From positions 80,447 to 144,446 of the forward strand of contig NYMS01000010.1 of assembly GCA_002529455.1 (NCBI GenBank): a stretch of DNA of 64,000 nucleotides. The letters are read 5' to 3'. Each line of letters begins with the position of its first letter. The first letter of the stretch is position 1. Shown here piece by piece: positions 8,434 through 17,582 of the stretch. Origin of the DNA: Glycomyces fuscus (GTDB taxonomy: Bacteria; Actinomycetota; Actinomycetes; Streptosporangiales; Streptosporangiaceae). A program made the translations under genes and the position numbers. The notes under the pieces are model-generated. The model worked only from the letters and a program-made list of their open reading frames with translations, ran no database searches and was not told the origin of the DNA.

Positions 8434-8520
8434 GGATCTCGCTTTCGGAGGGGTGCGGGGGGACACGGGGTAGGACGCCCGACGGGCGGGCGCGGTTTCC
8501 ACCCCGTCCGTACCCCGGAG

Positions 8521-9276
8521 TCAGCCCCGGAGGTCGCCGAGGCCGCGGCCGACACGGACGCAGGCCAGCGTGCCCGCGACCACCCCGAGGGCGGTGAGGA
8601 CGAGGGCCGCGCGGAGCACGGCCGCGGTGTCCCCGGCGACGGCGGCCCCGAACATGCCCATCGCCCAGTACCCGGGGGAGAACGGGGCGGCGGCCTGAGC
8701 CCAGGCGGGCATCATGGAGACCGGCGCGAGGGCTCCGCCGAGGGCGCTCACGACCAGGGCGCCGACGTCGCAGACGGCGGCGAGTTCCCCGTGGCCGCGC
8801 GCGAGGCCTGCCAGCGCGACGCCGACCGCCAGGAGAGCGAAGGCCCACACGCAGACCGCGAACAGGACGAGGGCCGGCGGTCCGGTGACCGGCATGCCCA
8901 CCACCCGGGAGCCGAAGAGCAGGAGCAGTCCCTGCTGGAGGACCAGCAGCACGAAGACGGGCAGCGCCTTGCCGACCAGCATCTCCACGACCGACGCCGG
9001 GCTCGCGCGCAGGCGGTTCCAGGTACGCCACGTGCGTTCGCTCAGCAGCGCGGTGCCCACGACCGACAGCGACAGCACCGAGAACATCACCAGCATGCCG
9101 AGGACGGACTGCTCCCGTCCGCCGTCCGGCAGCGCCGCACGGTAGAGCGGGCTGAAGACGAGCATGAGCACCATGGGCATGACCAGGTAGCTGACGAGGT
9201 GTCCGGGGTCGCGCAGCCGGAGCACCGCGTTGTGGCGGGCCAGCAGCGCCAGCCGACGGACGGGGTCAGTGCGCAC
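8521..9276 (-). CDS. ABC-2 type exporter permease
   Basis: 251 residues with about six hydrophobic segments. The N-terminal half carries the loop SERTWRTWNRLRASPAS, the conserved ABC-2 permease element after the second helix, and the C-terminal part has PFSPGYWAM. It forms the membrane half of an exporter with the ATPase encoded immediately upstream. Its GTG start lies 11 bp inside the end of the ATPase gene, indicating translational coupling. Confidence 0.88.
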   Translation of the reverse strand: MRTDPVRRLALLARHNAVLRLRDPGHLVSYLVMPMVLMLVFSPLYRAALPDGGREQSVLGMLVMFSVLSLSVVGTALLSERTWRTWNRLRASPASVVEMLVGKALPVFVLLVLQQGLLLLFGSRVVGMPVTGPPALVLFAVCVWAFALLAVGVALAGLARGHGELAAVCDVGALVVSALGGALAPVSMMPAWAQAAAPFSPGYWAMGMFGAAVAGDTAAVLRAALVLTALGVVAGTLACVRVGRGLGDLRG

Positions 9277-10093
9277 GGGCCACCGCCCGGTACAGGTCGT
9301 CGAGGGTGGGCCGGCGCAGGTCCACGGAGCGCACCGGCCGCGTGGCGTCGGCGAGCATGCGGGCCAGGGTGGCGGTGGGGTCGGTGGTGGGTACGCGCAC
9401 CTCCTCGTCGTCGAAGGCCAGGCGCACCTCTCCGGGCAGGCCGTCGAGCAGTTCCCCGGCGCCGCCCCGCGCCAGGATCCGGCCCCCCTGCGCCACGGCG
9501 ACGCTGGCGCCCAGTTCGGTGAGTTCGGGCAGGTAGTGGGTGGTGTAGACGACCGCCGCGCCCTGCTCGGCCCGGGCGCGCACCGCGTCGAGCAGGGCCT
9601 GGCGGGTCTCGGGGTCCACGCCCGCCGTCGGCTCGTCCAGGAGCAGGACCGAGGGGTGGTGGACCATCGCGGCGGCCGCCTGGACCCGGCGCTGCTGGCC
9701 GCCGGAGAGCACGCCCACCCGGCGGTCGAGGAAGCCGGTGAGCCGGAGCGCGTCGGCGACCCCGTCGACGGCCAGGTCCAGGTGGCGGCGGCGCAGGCCG
9801 TGCAGGCCGCCGAACAGGCGCAGGGTCTCCCGGGGTGTGAGGGTCGGGTACAGCGCGAGGTGCTGGGGGGACAGGCCGATCAGGCGGCGGGCGGCCCGGG
9901 GCGGCTCCCCGCCGATCAGCACCCGGCCGCCGTCGGGGCGCAGCAGGCCCGAGACGACATGGGCGAACGTGGTCTTTCCCGCTCCGTTGTGCCCCACCAG
10001 TCCGACGATCTCGCCGGGTTCGGCGACCAGGGTGAAACCGTCCAGGGCGCGGACGGAGCCGAATTCCTTGACCAGGGATAACGCTTCCAACAT
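9266..10093 (-). CDS. ABC exporter ATPase (drug-resistance type)
   Basis: 275 residues. Walker A GHNGAGKTTF, signature LSGGQQRRV, Walker B LLLDEPTAGVD, switch TTHYLPE, followed by a C-terminal extension typical of DrrA-like exporter ATPases. ATG 10093 follows GAGGAAA. Together with the downstream permease it forms a two-gene exporter operon divergent from a TetR regulator, so export of a toxic small molecule sensed by that regulator is likely. Confidence 0.9.
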   Translation of the reverse strand: MLEALSLVKEFGSVRALDGFTLVAEPGEIVGLVGHNGAGKTTFAHVVSGLLRPDGGRVLIGGEPPRAARRLIGLSPQHLALYPTLTPRETLRLFGGLHGLRRRHLDLAVDGVADALRLTGFLDRRVGVLSGGQQRRVQAAAAMVHHPSVLLLDEPTAGVDPETRQALLDAVRARAEQGAAVVYTTHYLPELTELGASVAVAQGGRILARGGAGELLDGLPGEVRLAFDDEEVRVPTTDPTATLARMLADATRPVRSVDLRRPTLDDLYRAVARAH

Positions 10094-10132
10094 GGGGTTT
10101 CCTCGTTCTCTCCGTGCGATTTCCTGCCTTTT

Positions 10133-10147
10133 GTATACGGTGTAGAC
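10133..10147. promoter_or_regulatory. Candidate TetR operator between exporter and regulator
   Basis: GTATAC-GGT-GTAGAC forms an imperfect dyad (consensus GTnTAC/GTAnAC) ending one base before the regulator's ATG, within the only AT-leaning stretch of the 55 bp divergent gap. Confidence 0.5.
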
Positions 10148-10148
10148 T

Positions 10149-10829
10149 ATGGCTGTGCGAAAGATCAGGCAAGAAAGAAGGCCGGAAATCCTCGACGCCG
10201 CCCTGCGGCTCTCGGAGGAGCGGGGGCTGGCGGCCGTGTCGATGCGCGCGGTCGCGGCCGAGATCGGCCTCACCCCGATGGCCCTGTACGGGTACTTCGA
10301 GGACAAGGAGGCCCTCCTCGACGGACTCGTCGGCCGCCTGCTGCGGGAGCTGTCCCAGCCCGGGCCCCGTCCCGGCGCCGCGTCCGACTGGCGCGACCGG
10401 CTGCTGGCCCGCGCCCGCGGCGCCCGCGCGCTGGCGCACCGCTACCCGCGGACGTTCCCCCTGCTGCTGGACAGGCCCGCCGAGCTCCCCGAAGCGATGC
10501 GGGTCGTGGACGCCCTCTACGCGGCGCTGCTGGACGCGGGTGTGCCGGACGGGCAGGTGGCGGCCCTGGAACGGATGATCAGCACGTTCGTCCTGGGCTT
10601 CGCGGTGTCGGAGGTCAACGGACGCTTCGGGGAGGGCAACCTCGGCACGCGCGAGCGCCGTGAGCGGGCGGACCCCCGGGAGGTGCCCGCGCACCACCGG
10701 CTCGGCGAGGTGCTGGACCGCCCGGTCGACTGGGACGCCGAGTTCGAGGAGGGGCTGGGCCGACTGCTGGAGGTGGTCGAGAGGGCGGCGGGCGCCGGGG
10801 AGGGTTCGCCTCGCCCCGGGCGGCCGTAG
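10149..10829 (+). CDS. TetR-family regulator, divergent from the ABC exporter
   Basis: 226 residues. The helix-turn-helix is SMRAVAAEIGLTPMALYGYF, the TetR pattern; the C-terminal ligand domain resembles the tetracycline-repressor-like group, with a long helix near ALERMISTFVLGFAVSEV. The ATG at 10149 has almost no leader, so a leaderless message is likely. The arrangement indicates local control of the divergent exporter. Confidence 0.85.
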   Translation: MAVRKIRQERRPEILDAALRLSEERGLAAVSMRAVAAEIGLTPMALYGYFEDKEALLDGLVGRLLRELSQPGPRPGAASDWRDRLLARARGARALAHRYPRTFPLLLDRPAELPEAMRVVDALYAALLDAGVPDGQVAALERMISTFVLGFAVSEVNGRFGEGNLGTRERRERADPREVPAHHRLGEVLDRPVDWDAEFEEGLGRLLEVVERAAGAGEGSPRPGRP

Positions 10830-11071
10830 GCGCAGGCGGCCGAGGGCGCGGACGACACCTGCGGACTCCCGTGTGACGGCGGCCGTCGGCGACCACGCCC
10901 CGGACGCCCGGATGACAGGGGGCGGGGGGCAGGATAGAACAGCACGAGGGTCCCGGGCGCCGGACACCCCGGCCGAGAACCCGGCGCCGGGGGCCGGCGC
11001 GCCAGCCAGAGCTCCGCCGCACACGACCGCGGGGGAACGGGGCCGGTACCGACGAACGAGGAGCACGATCC

Positions 11072-13039
11072 TTGACCGACAACCCGTTCCTGTCCCCGAG
11101 CGAGCTTCCCTACGGCCTCCCCGACTTCGCGGCCATCCGCGAGGAGCACTTCCTGCCCGCCTTCGAGAGGGGCGTGGCCGAGCACCTCGCCGAGGTGGAC
11201 GCGATCGTCCGCGACCCGCAGCCGCCCACCTTCGACAACACCATCGCGGCGCTGGAGCGCTCCGGCGCGCTCCTGGCCAGGGTGGAGACCGTCCTGCACA
11301 CCCTGGCCGGCTCCGACGCCACCGACGGCATCGAGGAGATCGAGCGGGAGGTCGCCCCGAGGGCCGCCCAGCACCGGGACGCCGTCTCGCTCAACCGGGA
11401 CCTGTGGGAGCGCGTCCGGCAGGTCACCGCCTCCGACCCGCAGGAGGCCTGGCTGCTGGAGCGGTACCGCCTCGACTTCGTCAAGGCGGGCGCCGACCTG
11501 GACGATGACCAGCAGGCCCGGCTGCGCGAGCTCAACGCCGAACTCGCCGGACTGAGCACCGAATTCTCCCGCAACGTGGTCCGGGCCACCCGCGAGGCCT
11601 CCCTCGTCACCCGCGACGCCTCCGACCTCGACGGTCTGGACGAGGCGCACATCAGCGCCATCGAGCGGGACGGGGAGTACGTCCTGCCCCTGCTCAACAC
11701 CACCGTGCAGCCCGCGCTGGCCCAGCTCACCAACCGCGCCACCCGCGAGCGGCTCTACACCCTGAGCGCCGAGCGCGCCCCCGAGAACCTCGGCATCGCC
11801 GCGCGCATGGCCGTCCTGCGCGCCGAGCGGGCCGCGCTGCTCGGCTACCCCGACCACGCGGCCTACACCGTCGCCGACCAGACCGCCAAGACCGTCGACG
11901 CGGTCGAGGAGCGGCTCGGCCAGCTCGTCGGACCCGCCCGGCGCAACGTCGAGAGGGAGGCCCGGGTCCTGGCCGAGCACGCCGGGCACGAGATCGAGCC
12001 CTGGGACTGGCCCTTCTACGCCGAGCGGGTGCGCAGGGAGCGCTACGACTTCGACGACGGCGTCCTGCGCCCCTACTTCGAACTCGGCAGGGTGGTCGAG
12101 GACGGCGTCTTCCACGCCGCGACCCTGCTGTACGGGATCACCTTCGCCGAACGGGCCGACCTGCGGGGCTACCACGACGACGTGCGGGTGTGGGAGGTGT
12201 TCGACCGGGACGGATCGCCCCTGGGGCTGTTCCTGCTGGACCCCTACGCCAGGCCCACCAAGCGCGGCGGCGCGTGGATGCACAACCTGGTCGACCAGTC
12301 CTTCCTCCTGGACCGGCGGCCCGTGGTGGTGAACAACCTCAACATCACCAAGCCCGCCTCCGGCCCCACCCTGCTCACCTTCGACGAGGTCGAGACGGCC
12401 TTCCACGAGTTCGGCCACGCCCTGCACGGGCTGCTGTCGGCCGTGCGCTTCCCGCGCGTGCAGGGCACGAGCGTGCCCCGCGACTTCGTGGAGTTCCCCT
12501 CCCAGGTCAACGAGATGTGGGCGACCTGGCCGGAGATCCTGTCCCACTACGCCCGCCACCACGAGACCGGCGAGCCGGTGCCCGCCGAACTCGTGGAGCG
12601 CCTGACGGCCGCCCGCCGGTTCAACCAGGGCTTCGCGACCTTCGAGTACCTGGCCGCGGCGCTCCTGGACTGGTCGTGGCACCGCCTGGCCCCCGGCGAG
12701 GCCGTGGAGGACCCGGCCTCCTTCGAGGAGCGCGCCCTGGAGGCAGCGGGTGTCCTGCACCCGCTGGTCCGCCCGCGCTACCGGTCCGCGTACTTCATCC
12801 ACGTGTTCGCCAGCGGCTACAGCGCGGGCTACTACTCCTACGTGTGGAGTGAGGTCCTGGACGCCGAGAGCGTGGAGTGGTTCACCGGGAACGGCGGCCT
12901 CACGCGCGAGGGCGGGGACCGCTTCCGGGAGAAGGTGCTGTCGGTGGGCGGCGGCGTGGACCCCATGGAGGCGGTCCGCGACTTCCTCGGCAGGGAGCCC
13001 CGGATGGAGCCCCTGCTGGCCCGCCGGGGGCTGGCCTGA
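11072..13039 (+). CDS. dcp: M3 family metallopeptidase (peptidyl-dipeptidase Dcp type)
   Basis: 655 residues, close to the usual length of the thimet oligopeptidase/Dcp family. The zinc motif HEFGH is at residues 445-449 within TAFHEFGHALHGLL, and the downstream FVEFPSQVNEMWA supplies the third ligand region. It cleaves dipeptides from the C-terminus of short peptides in the cytosol. The TTG start at 11072 follows CGAGGAGC at proper spacing. The 242 bp upstream gap shows nothing else. A strong hairpin follows the gene. Confidence 0.92.
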   Translation: MTDNPFLSPSELPYGLPDFAAIREEHFLPAFERGVAEHLAEVDAIVRDPQPPTFDNTIAALERSGALLARVETVLHTLAGSDATDGIEEIEREVAPRAAQHRDAVSLNRDLWERVRQVTASDPQEAWLLERYRLDFVKAGADLDDDQQARLRELNAELAGLSTEFSRNVVRATREASLVTRDASDLDGLDEAHISAIERDGEYVLPLLNTTVQPALAQLTNRATRERLYTLSAERAPENLGIAARMAVLRAERAALLGYPDHAAYTVADQTAKTVDAVEERLGQLVGPARRNVEREARVLAEHAGHEIEPWDWPFYAERVRRERYDFDDGVLRPYFELGRVVEDGVFHAATLLYGITFAERADLRGYHDDVRVWEVFDRDGSPLGLFLLDPYARPTKRGGAWMHNLVDQSFLLDRRPVVVNNLNITKPASGPTLLTFDEVETAFHEFGHALHGLLSAVRFPRVQGTSVPRDFVEFPSQVNEMWATWPEILSHYARHHETGEPVPAELVERLTAARRFNQGFATFEYLAAALLDWSWHRLAPGEAVEDPASFEERALEAAGVLHPLVRPRYRSAYFIHVFASGYSAGYYSYVWSEVLDAESVEWFTGNGGLTREGGDRFREKVLSVGGGVDPMEAVRDFLGREPRMEPLLARRGLA

Positions 13040-13084
13040 CCTCCGGCTGACCCGCCCGGCGCTCCCGGGCCCCGCCGACGGCAC

Positions 13085-13117
13085 CCGCGGCCCGCTCCGC
13101 CCAGGAGCGGGCCGCGG
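13085..13117 (+). terminator. Terminator hairpin after the M3 peptidase gene
   Basis: Perfect 14 bp arms 13085-13098 and 13104-13117 with a 5-base loop (GCCCA), 46 bp after the stop. The rest of the gap to 13421 holds no gene I can support. Confidence 0.75.
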
Positions 13118-13421
13118 CCGCTCCCCGGGCCGCGGTCGGCGGTGGGAGGGCGGCGGGCCGTTCCGGAGCGGCCTCCGGGTCCGGGCCCTCCGAACCCCCG
13201 CGGCGTACGGCGGTGCGCGGGACGTTCGAGGACGGGCCCCGGCGGTGCGCGAAAGGGCGCGGTGATCCCCGCCCGCGGACCGGGCGGCCCCTCCACGAAC
13301 ACCGGTCGAACACGGCGGGCGGCAGGCTACGAACGGATATCGAAGCGCTCGGCTCCGGAACCCGTGCACCGTTTCCGGGATCCATCCGTGTGGAATCCCC
13401 CCACACGAACAGGAGGCCGCG

Positions 13422-14072
13422 ATGCGGCAGGCCGGACACAACCGAGTCATCGCCGGAGCGGTTCTGGGCGCGCTGCCCCTGCTCCTCTCCACCGGCTGCT
13501 CGTTCGACTTCAGCATCGGCGGCCCCGGTGCCGTCGACGCCGAGCAGGTCGCCCAACGGTCGAGCGAGATGCTGGCCGAGCAGGTCGGCCAGACCCCCGA
13601 CGACCTCACCTGCCCCGAGGACCTTCCGGCGGAGGTGGGCGCCGAGATCCGCTGCGAGCTCACCAGCGGCGGCGAGACCCTCGGCGTCACCGTCACGACG
13701 ACCTCGGTCGACGGTGACAACGTCCAGTGGGACGTCCAGGTCGACGACACCACGGCCGGCGACACCGCCGCCGAGGACGACACGACGGCCGATGGCGGCG
13801 CCGCCGCAGAGGACGGTACCGCCGCCGTGACGGAGGACGGCATCGTCCCCGCCGACCAGGTCGCCCGGCTGTCGGCCGCGCAGCTGGAGGCGGCGGTCGG
13901 ACAGACCCCCGAGAACTTCGCCTGCTCCCAGGGGCTCCGTGCGGAGGTGGGCGCGGAGATCCGCTGCAACTTCCAGGCCGACGGCACGCTCTACGGCGCC
14001 ACCATCACGACGACCTCGGTCGACGGCGACAACGTCCAGTGGGACATCCAGGTCGACGACGCACCCCTGTAG
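13422..14072 (+). CDS. Lipoprotein with two tandem DUF4333-like domains
   Basis: 216 residues. A signal peptide ends at a lipobox, LLLSTGC, so the mature protein is lipid-anchored outside the membrane. Two similar domains of about 75 residues follow, separated by an acidic Asp/Thr/Ala-rich linker (about 107-140). Each has a VGQTP(D/E)xx(T/A)C segment, an AEVGAEIRC segment with a second cysteine and a C-terminal TTTSVDGDNVQWD strand, so each probably holds one disulfide. This matches the DUF4333 pattern of actinobacterial lipoproteins. The repeats are nearly identical in DNA over the last 50 bases, so the duplication is recent. ATG 13422 follows AGGAGG. Confidence 0.82.
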   Translation: MRQAGHNRVIAGAVLGALPLLLSTGCSFDFSIGGPGAVDAEQVAQRSSEMLAEQVGQTPDDLTCPEDLPAEVGAEIRCELTSGGETLGVTVTTTSVDGDNVQWDVQVDDTTAGDTAAEDDTTADGGAAAEDGTAAVTEDGIVPADQVARLSAAQLEAAVGQTPENFACSQGLRAEVGAEIRCNFQADGTLYGATITTTSVDGDNVQWDIQVDDAPL

Positions 14073-14277
14073 CCCCGGCGCACCGTCCGGGCACCGCCGC
14101 CCGGGCCGGTGGGACCGCACGGCCGGATCCGGACCGGGGCCACCGACACGGCCCCGGCCGGGAACGCGGCCCGCCCGCCGTGCCCGCGCGGCCCGCCCCG
14201 AGGGGCGGGCCCGGAGCGCGGGGCCGCACGTGCGACGGGCACGGACGCAGCCGGTGCGGGAACCTCCCGTCGACGTC

Positions 14278-14673
14278 CTAGACCTCCTGCTCCTGCCGGA
14301 TCAGCTCCCGGTAGGCCCCGGGGTCGAGCAGCGCGTCCACCGCTCCCGGGTCCGAGGGCCTGGCCTGGAAGAGCCAGGACTCGTAGGGGTCGTCGTTGAC
14401 CAGCCCGGGCTCCTGCGCGAGGTCGGTGTTGACGGCGGTGACCTCGCCCCCGACCGGCGTGTAGAACTCCGACGCGGCCTTGACCGACTCCACCGTCCCC
14501 ACGGCCTCCTCCGCCCCGATCCGCGTGCCGGCCTCCGGCAGTTCCAGGTAGACCACGTCGCCCAGGTTCCTCTGGGCGAAGTCGGTCAGTCCGACGGTGA
14601 CCGTGCCGTCGTGCTCCCGGCGGACCCATTCGTGGGACGTGGTGTAGAGCAGGTCACCCGGGATGTCGGCCAT
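14278..14673 (-). CDS. gcvH: Glycine cleavage system H protein
   Basis: 131 residues, the normal GcvH length. The lipoylated lysine is Lys65 in TVESVKAASEFYTP, the invariant motif. It shuttles the aminomethyl group between the P, T and L proteins of the glycine cleavage complex in the cytosol. Other gcv genes are not in the window. ATG 14673 is chosen because the protein's conserved N-terminus (LLYTTSHEWV) starts just after it, although the frame stays open far upstream. Confidence 0.95.
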   Translation of the reverse strand: MADIPGDLLYTTSHEWVRREHDGTVTVGLTDFAQRNLGDVVYLELPEAGTRIGAEEAVGTVESVKAASEFYTPVGGEVTAVNTDLAQEPGLVNDDPYESWLFQARPSDPGAVDALLDPGAYRELIRQEQEV

Positions 14674-14904
14674 GGCAGGACCCTTCGTGTCTGTGCGTGT
14701 TCTGAGCGCGATCACCCCTGGTGGGCGACCGGCAAGGACAGTGTGCTGGACCGGCGTCCGCGCCGGGGCGCCTTTGGCGCAACCGGGGGCCGGGAGTCGG
14801 CGGGACGGTTCCCGGCACCTGAGGGGGAGGGCGGCCCCGGCGGTCGGCGTACGGACCGGTAACCTCGTCGCCGGCCACACCGAACCACACCTGGAAGGCG
14901 TCCG

Positions 14905-15672
14905 ATGAGCGAGGAGCTGTCCGTCCGCGTCGACGGCCATGTCGCTGTCCTGGAGATCCACCGGCCGCCCGACAACCACTTCGACCACGGCGTCCTCAGA
15001 GAGCTGGCGGACACCGCCGAGGAACTGGTCGCCACCGGGGACCGCCGCGCCCTCGTGGTGTGCTCGGAGGGCAAGAACTTCTGCGCCGGGGTGGACTTCG
15101 CGGCGGGCGGGGTCGGCGACACCCCCGTCCGGACCCTCAGCGCCATCTACGGTGAGGCGCTGCGCCTGTTCTCCCTGCCGGTGCCCGTGGTCGCCGCCGT
15201 CCAGGGCGCGGCGGTGGGCGGGGGCCTGGGCCTGGCCTGCGCGGCGGACTTCCGGGTGGCCGCGCCCTCCACCCGCTTCCACGCCAACTTCGGGTTCCTG
15301 GGCCTGCACCAGGGCTTCGGGCTGAGCGTGTCCCTGCCCGCGATCGTGGGCCGGCAGAAGGCCGCCGACATGTTCTACACCGCACGCCGGGTGACCGGCA
15401 CCGAGGCCCACGCCATCGGCCTGGCCGACCTGCTGGTGGACGAGGACACCCTCCGGGGGGCGGCCGTGGACCACGCCCACCGCATCGCCGCCTCCGCCCC
15501 GCTGGCGGTGCGCTCGATGAAGTCCACGCTGCGCGCCGACCTGCTCGCCGCGCTGCCCGCCGCCCTGGACCGGGAGGTCGTCGAGCAGGCCAAGCTGCTC
15601 GGCACCAAGGACCACGAGGCCGGGGTCGGCGCCTCCCTCGCCCGGGTCAGGCCCTCCTTCACCGGCGAGTAG
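14905..15672 (+). CDS. Enoyl-CoA hydratase/isomerase family protein
   Basis: 255 residues of crotonase fold. Oxyanion-hole segments are GKNFCAGVDF and AVQGAAVGGGLGLACAADFRVA; the second catalytic region has FGFLGLHQGFG, where the usual glutamate pair is not obvious, so the reaction may differ from classic hydration. The C-terminal region (ASAPLAVRSMKSTLRADL) is typical of the family. ATG 14905 follows GGAAGG. Divergent from gcvH by 231 bp. Confidence 0.88.
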   Translation: MSEELSVRVDGHVAVLEIHRPPDNHFDHGVLRELADTAEELVATGDRRALVVCSEGKNFCAGVDFAAGGVGDTPVRTLSAIYGEALRLFSLPVPVVAAVQGAAVGGGLGLACAADFRVAAPSTRFHANFGFLGLHQGFGLSVSLPAIVGRQKAADMFYTARRVTGTEAHAIGLADLLVDEDTLRGAAVDHAHRIAASAPLAVRSMKSTLRADLLAALPAALDREVVEQAKLLGTKDHEAGVGASLARVRPSFTGE

Positions 15673-15746
15673 CCGCGGGGGAGGGCGGCGGCCGGTGCAC
15701 GCGGATGCGCCGATCCGGCCCCGGGGGCGAGACCCGGATCACTACA

Positions 15747-15765
15747 CTGATCGGATCCGGATCAG
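15747..15765. promoter_or_regulatory. Palindrome upstream of the Rel/SpoT-like gene
   Basis: CTGATC (15747-15752) and GATCAG (15760-15765) with 7 bp between, 20 bp before the start codon. Possible operator or promoter element. Confidence 0.35.
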
Positions 15766-15785
15766 CGTGAGGACAGGGGGTCCCG

Positions 15786-17489
15786 ATGGGCGCACCCGAC
15801 GTGACGGCGTCCACCCAGTGGTGGCAGGGGCTCAACGCGGCCAAGGCCACCTCCACCCCCGCCGACCGGGTCCGCGCCCTGGTCAGGGAACACCAGCGCT
15901 GGTACCCCAGGGCCGACGTGGCCCTGCTGAGCCGGGCCTACGCCGTCGCCGAGCACCTGCACAAGGAGCAGAAGCGCAAGAGCGGCGAGCCGTTCATCAT
16001 CCACCCGGTGGCGGTGGCCACCATCCTCGCCGAGATGGGCCTGGACACCGCGACGCTGGTCGCCGCCCTCCTGCACGACACGGTGGAGGACACCCCCTTC
16101 AGCCTGGCCCACCTCGCGGCGGAGTTCGGGACCGAGGTCGGCGTCATGGTGGACGGCGTCACGAAGGTGGACCGGTCCATGTACGGCAGCGCGGCGGCGG
16201 GGGAGACCTTCCGCAAGATGGTGGTGGCAGCCCGCGACGACCTGCGCGTGCTGCTGATCAAGCTCGCCGACCGGCTCCACAACCTGCGCACCCTCCAGTT
16301 CCAGCCGCCGCACAAGCGCGTCAAGATCGCCCAGGGCACCCGGGAGCTGCTCATCCCCCTCGCGGAGCGGCTGGGCGTGTACCGGCTCAAGCGCGACCTG
16401 GAGGACCTGTGCTTCGAGTACCTGGAGGGGGAGGACTTCGAGCGGGTCAGCAGCCGGGTGAGCAGGGTCCGCGAGAGCTGCGCCCACGAGATCGACGCGC
16501 TCCGCGTCTCCCTGTGCGACGGCCTGGCCTCCTTCCGCGTCAAGGCGCAGGTGGAGGTGCGCTCCCGCCACCCGTACTCGGTGTTCACCTCCGGCACCGG
16601 CCTGGACGGCGACCCCGACCCGCTGGACACCGTCCGGTACGTGGTCGTGGTCAAGGGCGACGAGCGCAACGCCTACCTGGCCCTGGGCGCGGTCCACGGC
16701 AGGTGGAAGCCCTACCCGGCGAAGTTCCGCGACTTCATCGCCACCCCCCGGTACAACCTGTACCGGGCGCTGCACACCACCGTCCTCACCGAGTCCGGCC
16801 GCCGCGTGCAGATCATCATCTGCGACTCCCACGCCCAGCAGGTCTCCGAGTACGGCATCATCGCCGACATCCGCCAGGCCACCGGCAGGGACGGCCGCCT
16901 GACGACCGAGCGCACCACCGACCCGGAGTGGCTGACCCGGCTGCTCGGATGGCAGGAGCAGGCCACGGCCGAGGAGCTGCTGGAGGGGGTGCGCACCGAC
17001 CTGGCCGACAGCATCACCGTGCTCACCGGGCAGGGCGAGGTCCTCACCCTGCCCGAGGGCGCCACGCCGGTCGACGTGGCCTACGCGCTCGGCGCCGACA
17101 CCGGCGACCGCTACTCGGCGGCGGCCATCGACGGCCGCCTGGTCAGCCCCGCGACCCGGGTCCGGGAGGGGGACACGGTGCACATCATCACCAAGTCCGT
17201 GCCCGCTCCGGACCGCGGGTGGCTGGAGTCGGTCAGGACCGGCAGGGCGCGGGTCGCGATCGCCGCCTGGCACCGCACGCGCGCCCACGAGCGGGCGGAG
17301 CACGCCGGCCGGGAGAGGATGGTCGCCCTGGTGGGGGCGGACCGGCTCATCGAGGCCGAGTCGTCGGGCGCGATGACCGGGGTGGCGCGCCGTTCGGGCT
17401 ACCCGTCCCTGGAGGAGCTCTACGTCGCACTGGGGTACGGGCAGGTCTGCTCCGAGGAGGTGGCCGCTCACCTGCCGACCTCGGCCTGA
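15786..17489 (+). CDS. Rel/SpoT-family (p)ppGpp hydrolase-like protein with degenerate synthetase domain
   Basis: 567 residues: HD hydrolase domain (about 50-200), synthetase-like domain (about 235-365), TGS domain (about 405-475) and a short helical end; the C-terminal ACT/RRM region of full-length Rel is absent. Hydrolase residues look intact: His73 (IIHPVA), His97-Asp98 and Glu101-Asp102 (LLHDTVEDT), Asp162 (KLADRLHN). The synthetase retains [20 protein letters not shown] and Asp281. However, the essential glutamate motif, normally E-V-Q-I-R-T, reads QIIICD at 342-347. It therefore probably degrades (p)ppGpp rather than making it. Likely a paralogue; a full-length Rel would be encoded elsewhere. 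Confidence 0.88.
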   Translation: MGAPDVTASTQWWQGLNAAKATSTPADRVRALVREHQRWYPRADVALLSRAYAVAEHLHKEQKRKSGEPFIIHPVAVATILAEMGLDTATLVAALLHDTVEDTPFSLAHLAAEFGTEVGVMVDGVTKVDRSMYGSAAAGETFRKMVVAARDDLRVLLIKLADRLHNLRTLQFQPPHKRVKIAQGTRELLIPLAERLGVYRLKRDLEDLCFEYLEGEDFERVSSRVSRVRESCAHEIDALRVSLCDGLASFRVKAQVEVRSRHPYSVFTSGTGLDGDPDPLDTVRYVVVVKGDERNAYLALGAVHGRWKPYPAKFRDFIATPRYNLYRALHTTVLTESGRRVQIIICDSHAQQVSEYGIIADIRQATGRDGRLTTERTTDPEWLTRLLGWQEQATAEELLEGVRTDLADSITVLTGQGEVLTLPEGATPVDVAYALGADTGDRYSAAAIDGRLVSPATRVREGDTVHIITKSVPAPDRGWLESVRTGRARVAIAAWHRTRAHERAEHAGRERMVALVGADRLIEAESSGAMTGVARRSGYPSLEELYVALGYGQVCSEEVAAHLPTSA

Positions 17490-17525
17490 CGGCGGCCCGG
17501 CCCGGACGCCGCCCACGGCCGCGTC

Positions 17526-17570
17526 CCCCGGAACCGGGAGCGCAGGGGAAGTCCGCTCCCGGTTCCGGGG
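17526..17570. terminator. Bidirectional terminator hairpin, 17 bp perfect arms
   Basis: Arms 17526-17542 and 17554-17570 pair perfectly around an 11-base loop, between the convergent Rel-like and OYE genes. Confidence 0.8.
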
Positions 17571-17582
17571 CCGCCGGGTCGT

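Noticed and set aside
6827..9031. Very long open frames antisense to or overlapping the kinase and exporter genes (for example 734 codons at 6827-9031, 849 codons at 6973-9522)
   Set aside because: Arg/Pro/Gly-rich translations without motifs, produced by high-GC codon bias in real genes on other frames.
10517..13987. 1156-codon minus-strand open frame
   Set aside because: Antisense to the M3 peptidase and lipoprotein genes, which have catalytic or lipobox motifs and ribosome sites; its translation is low-complexity.
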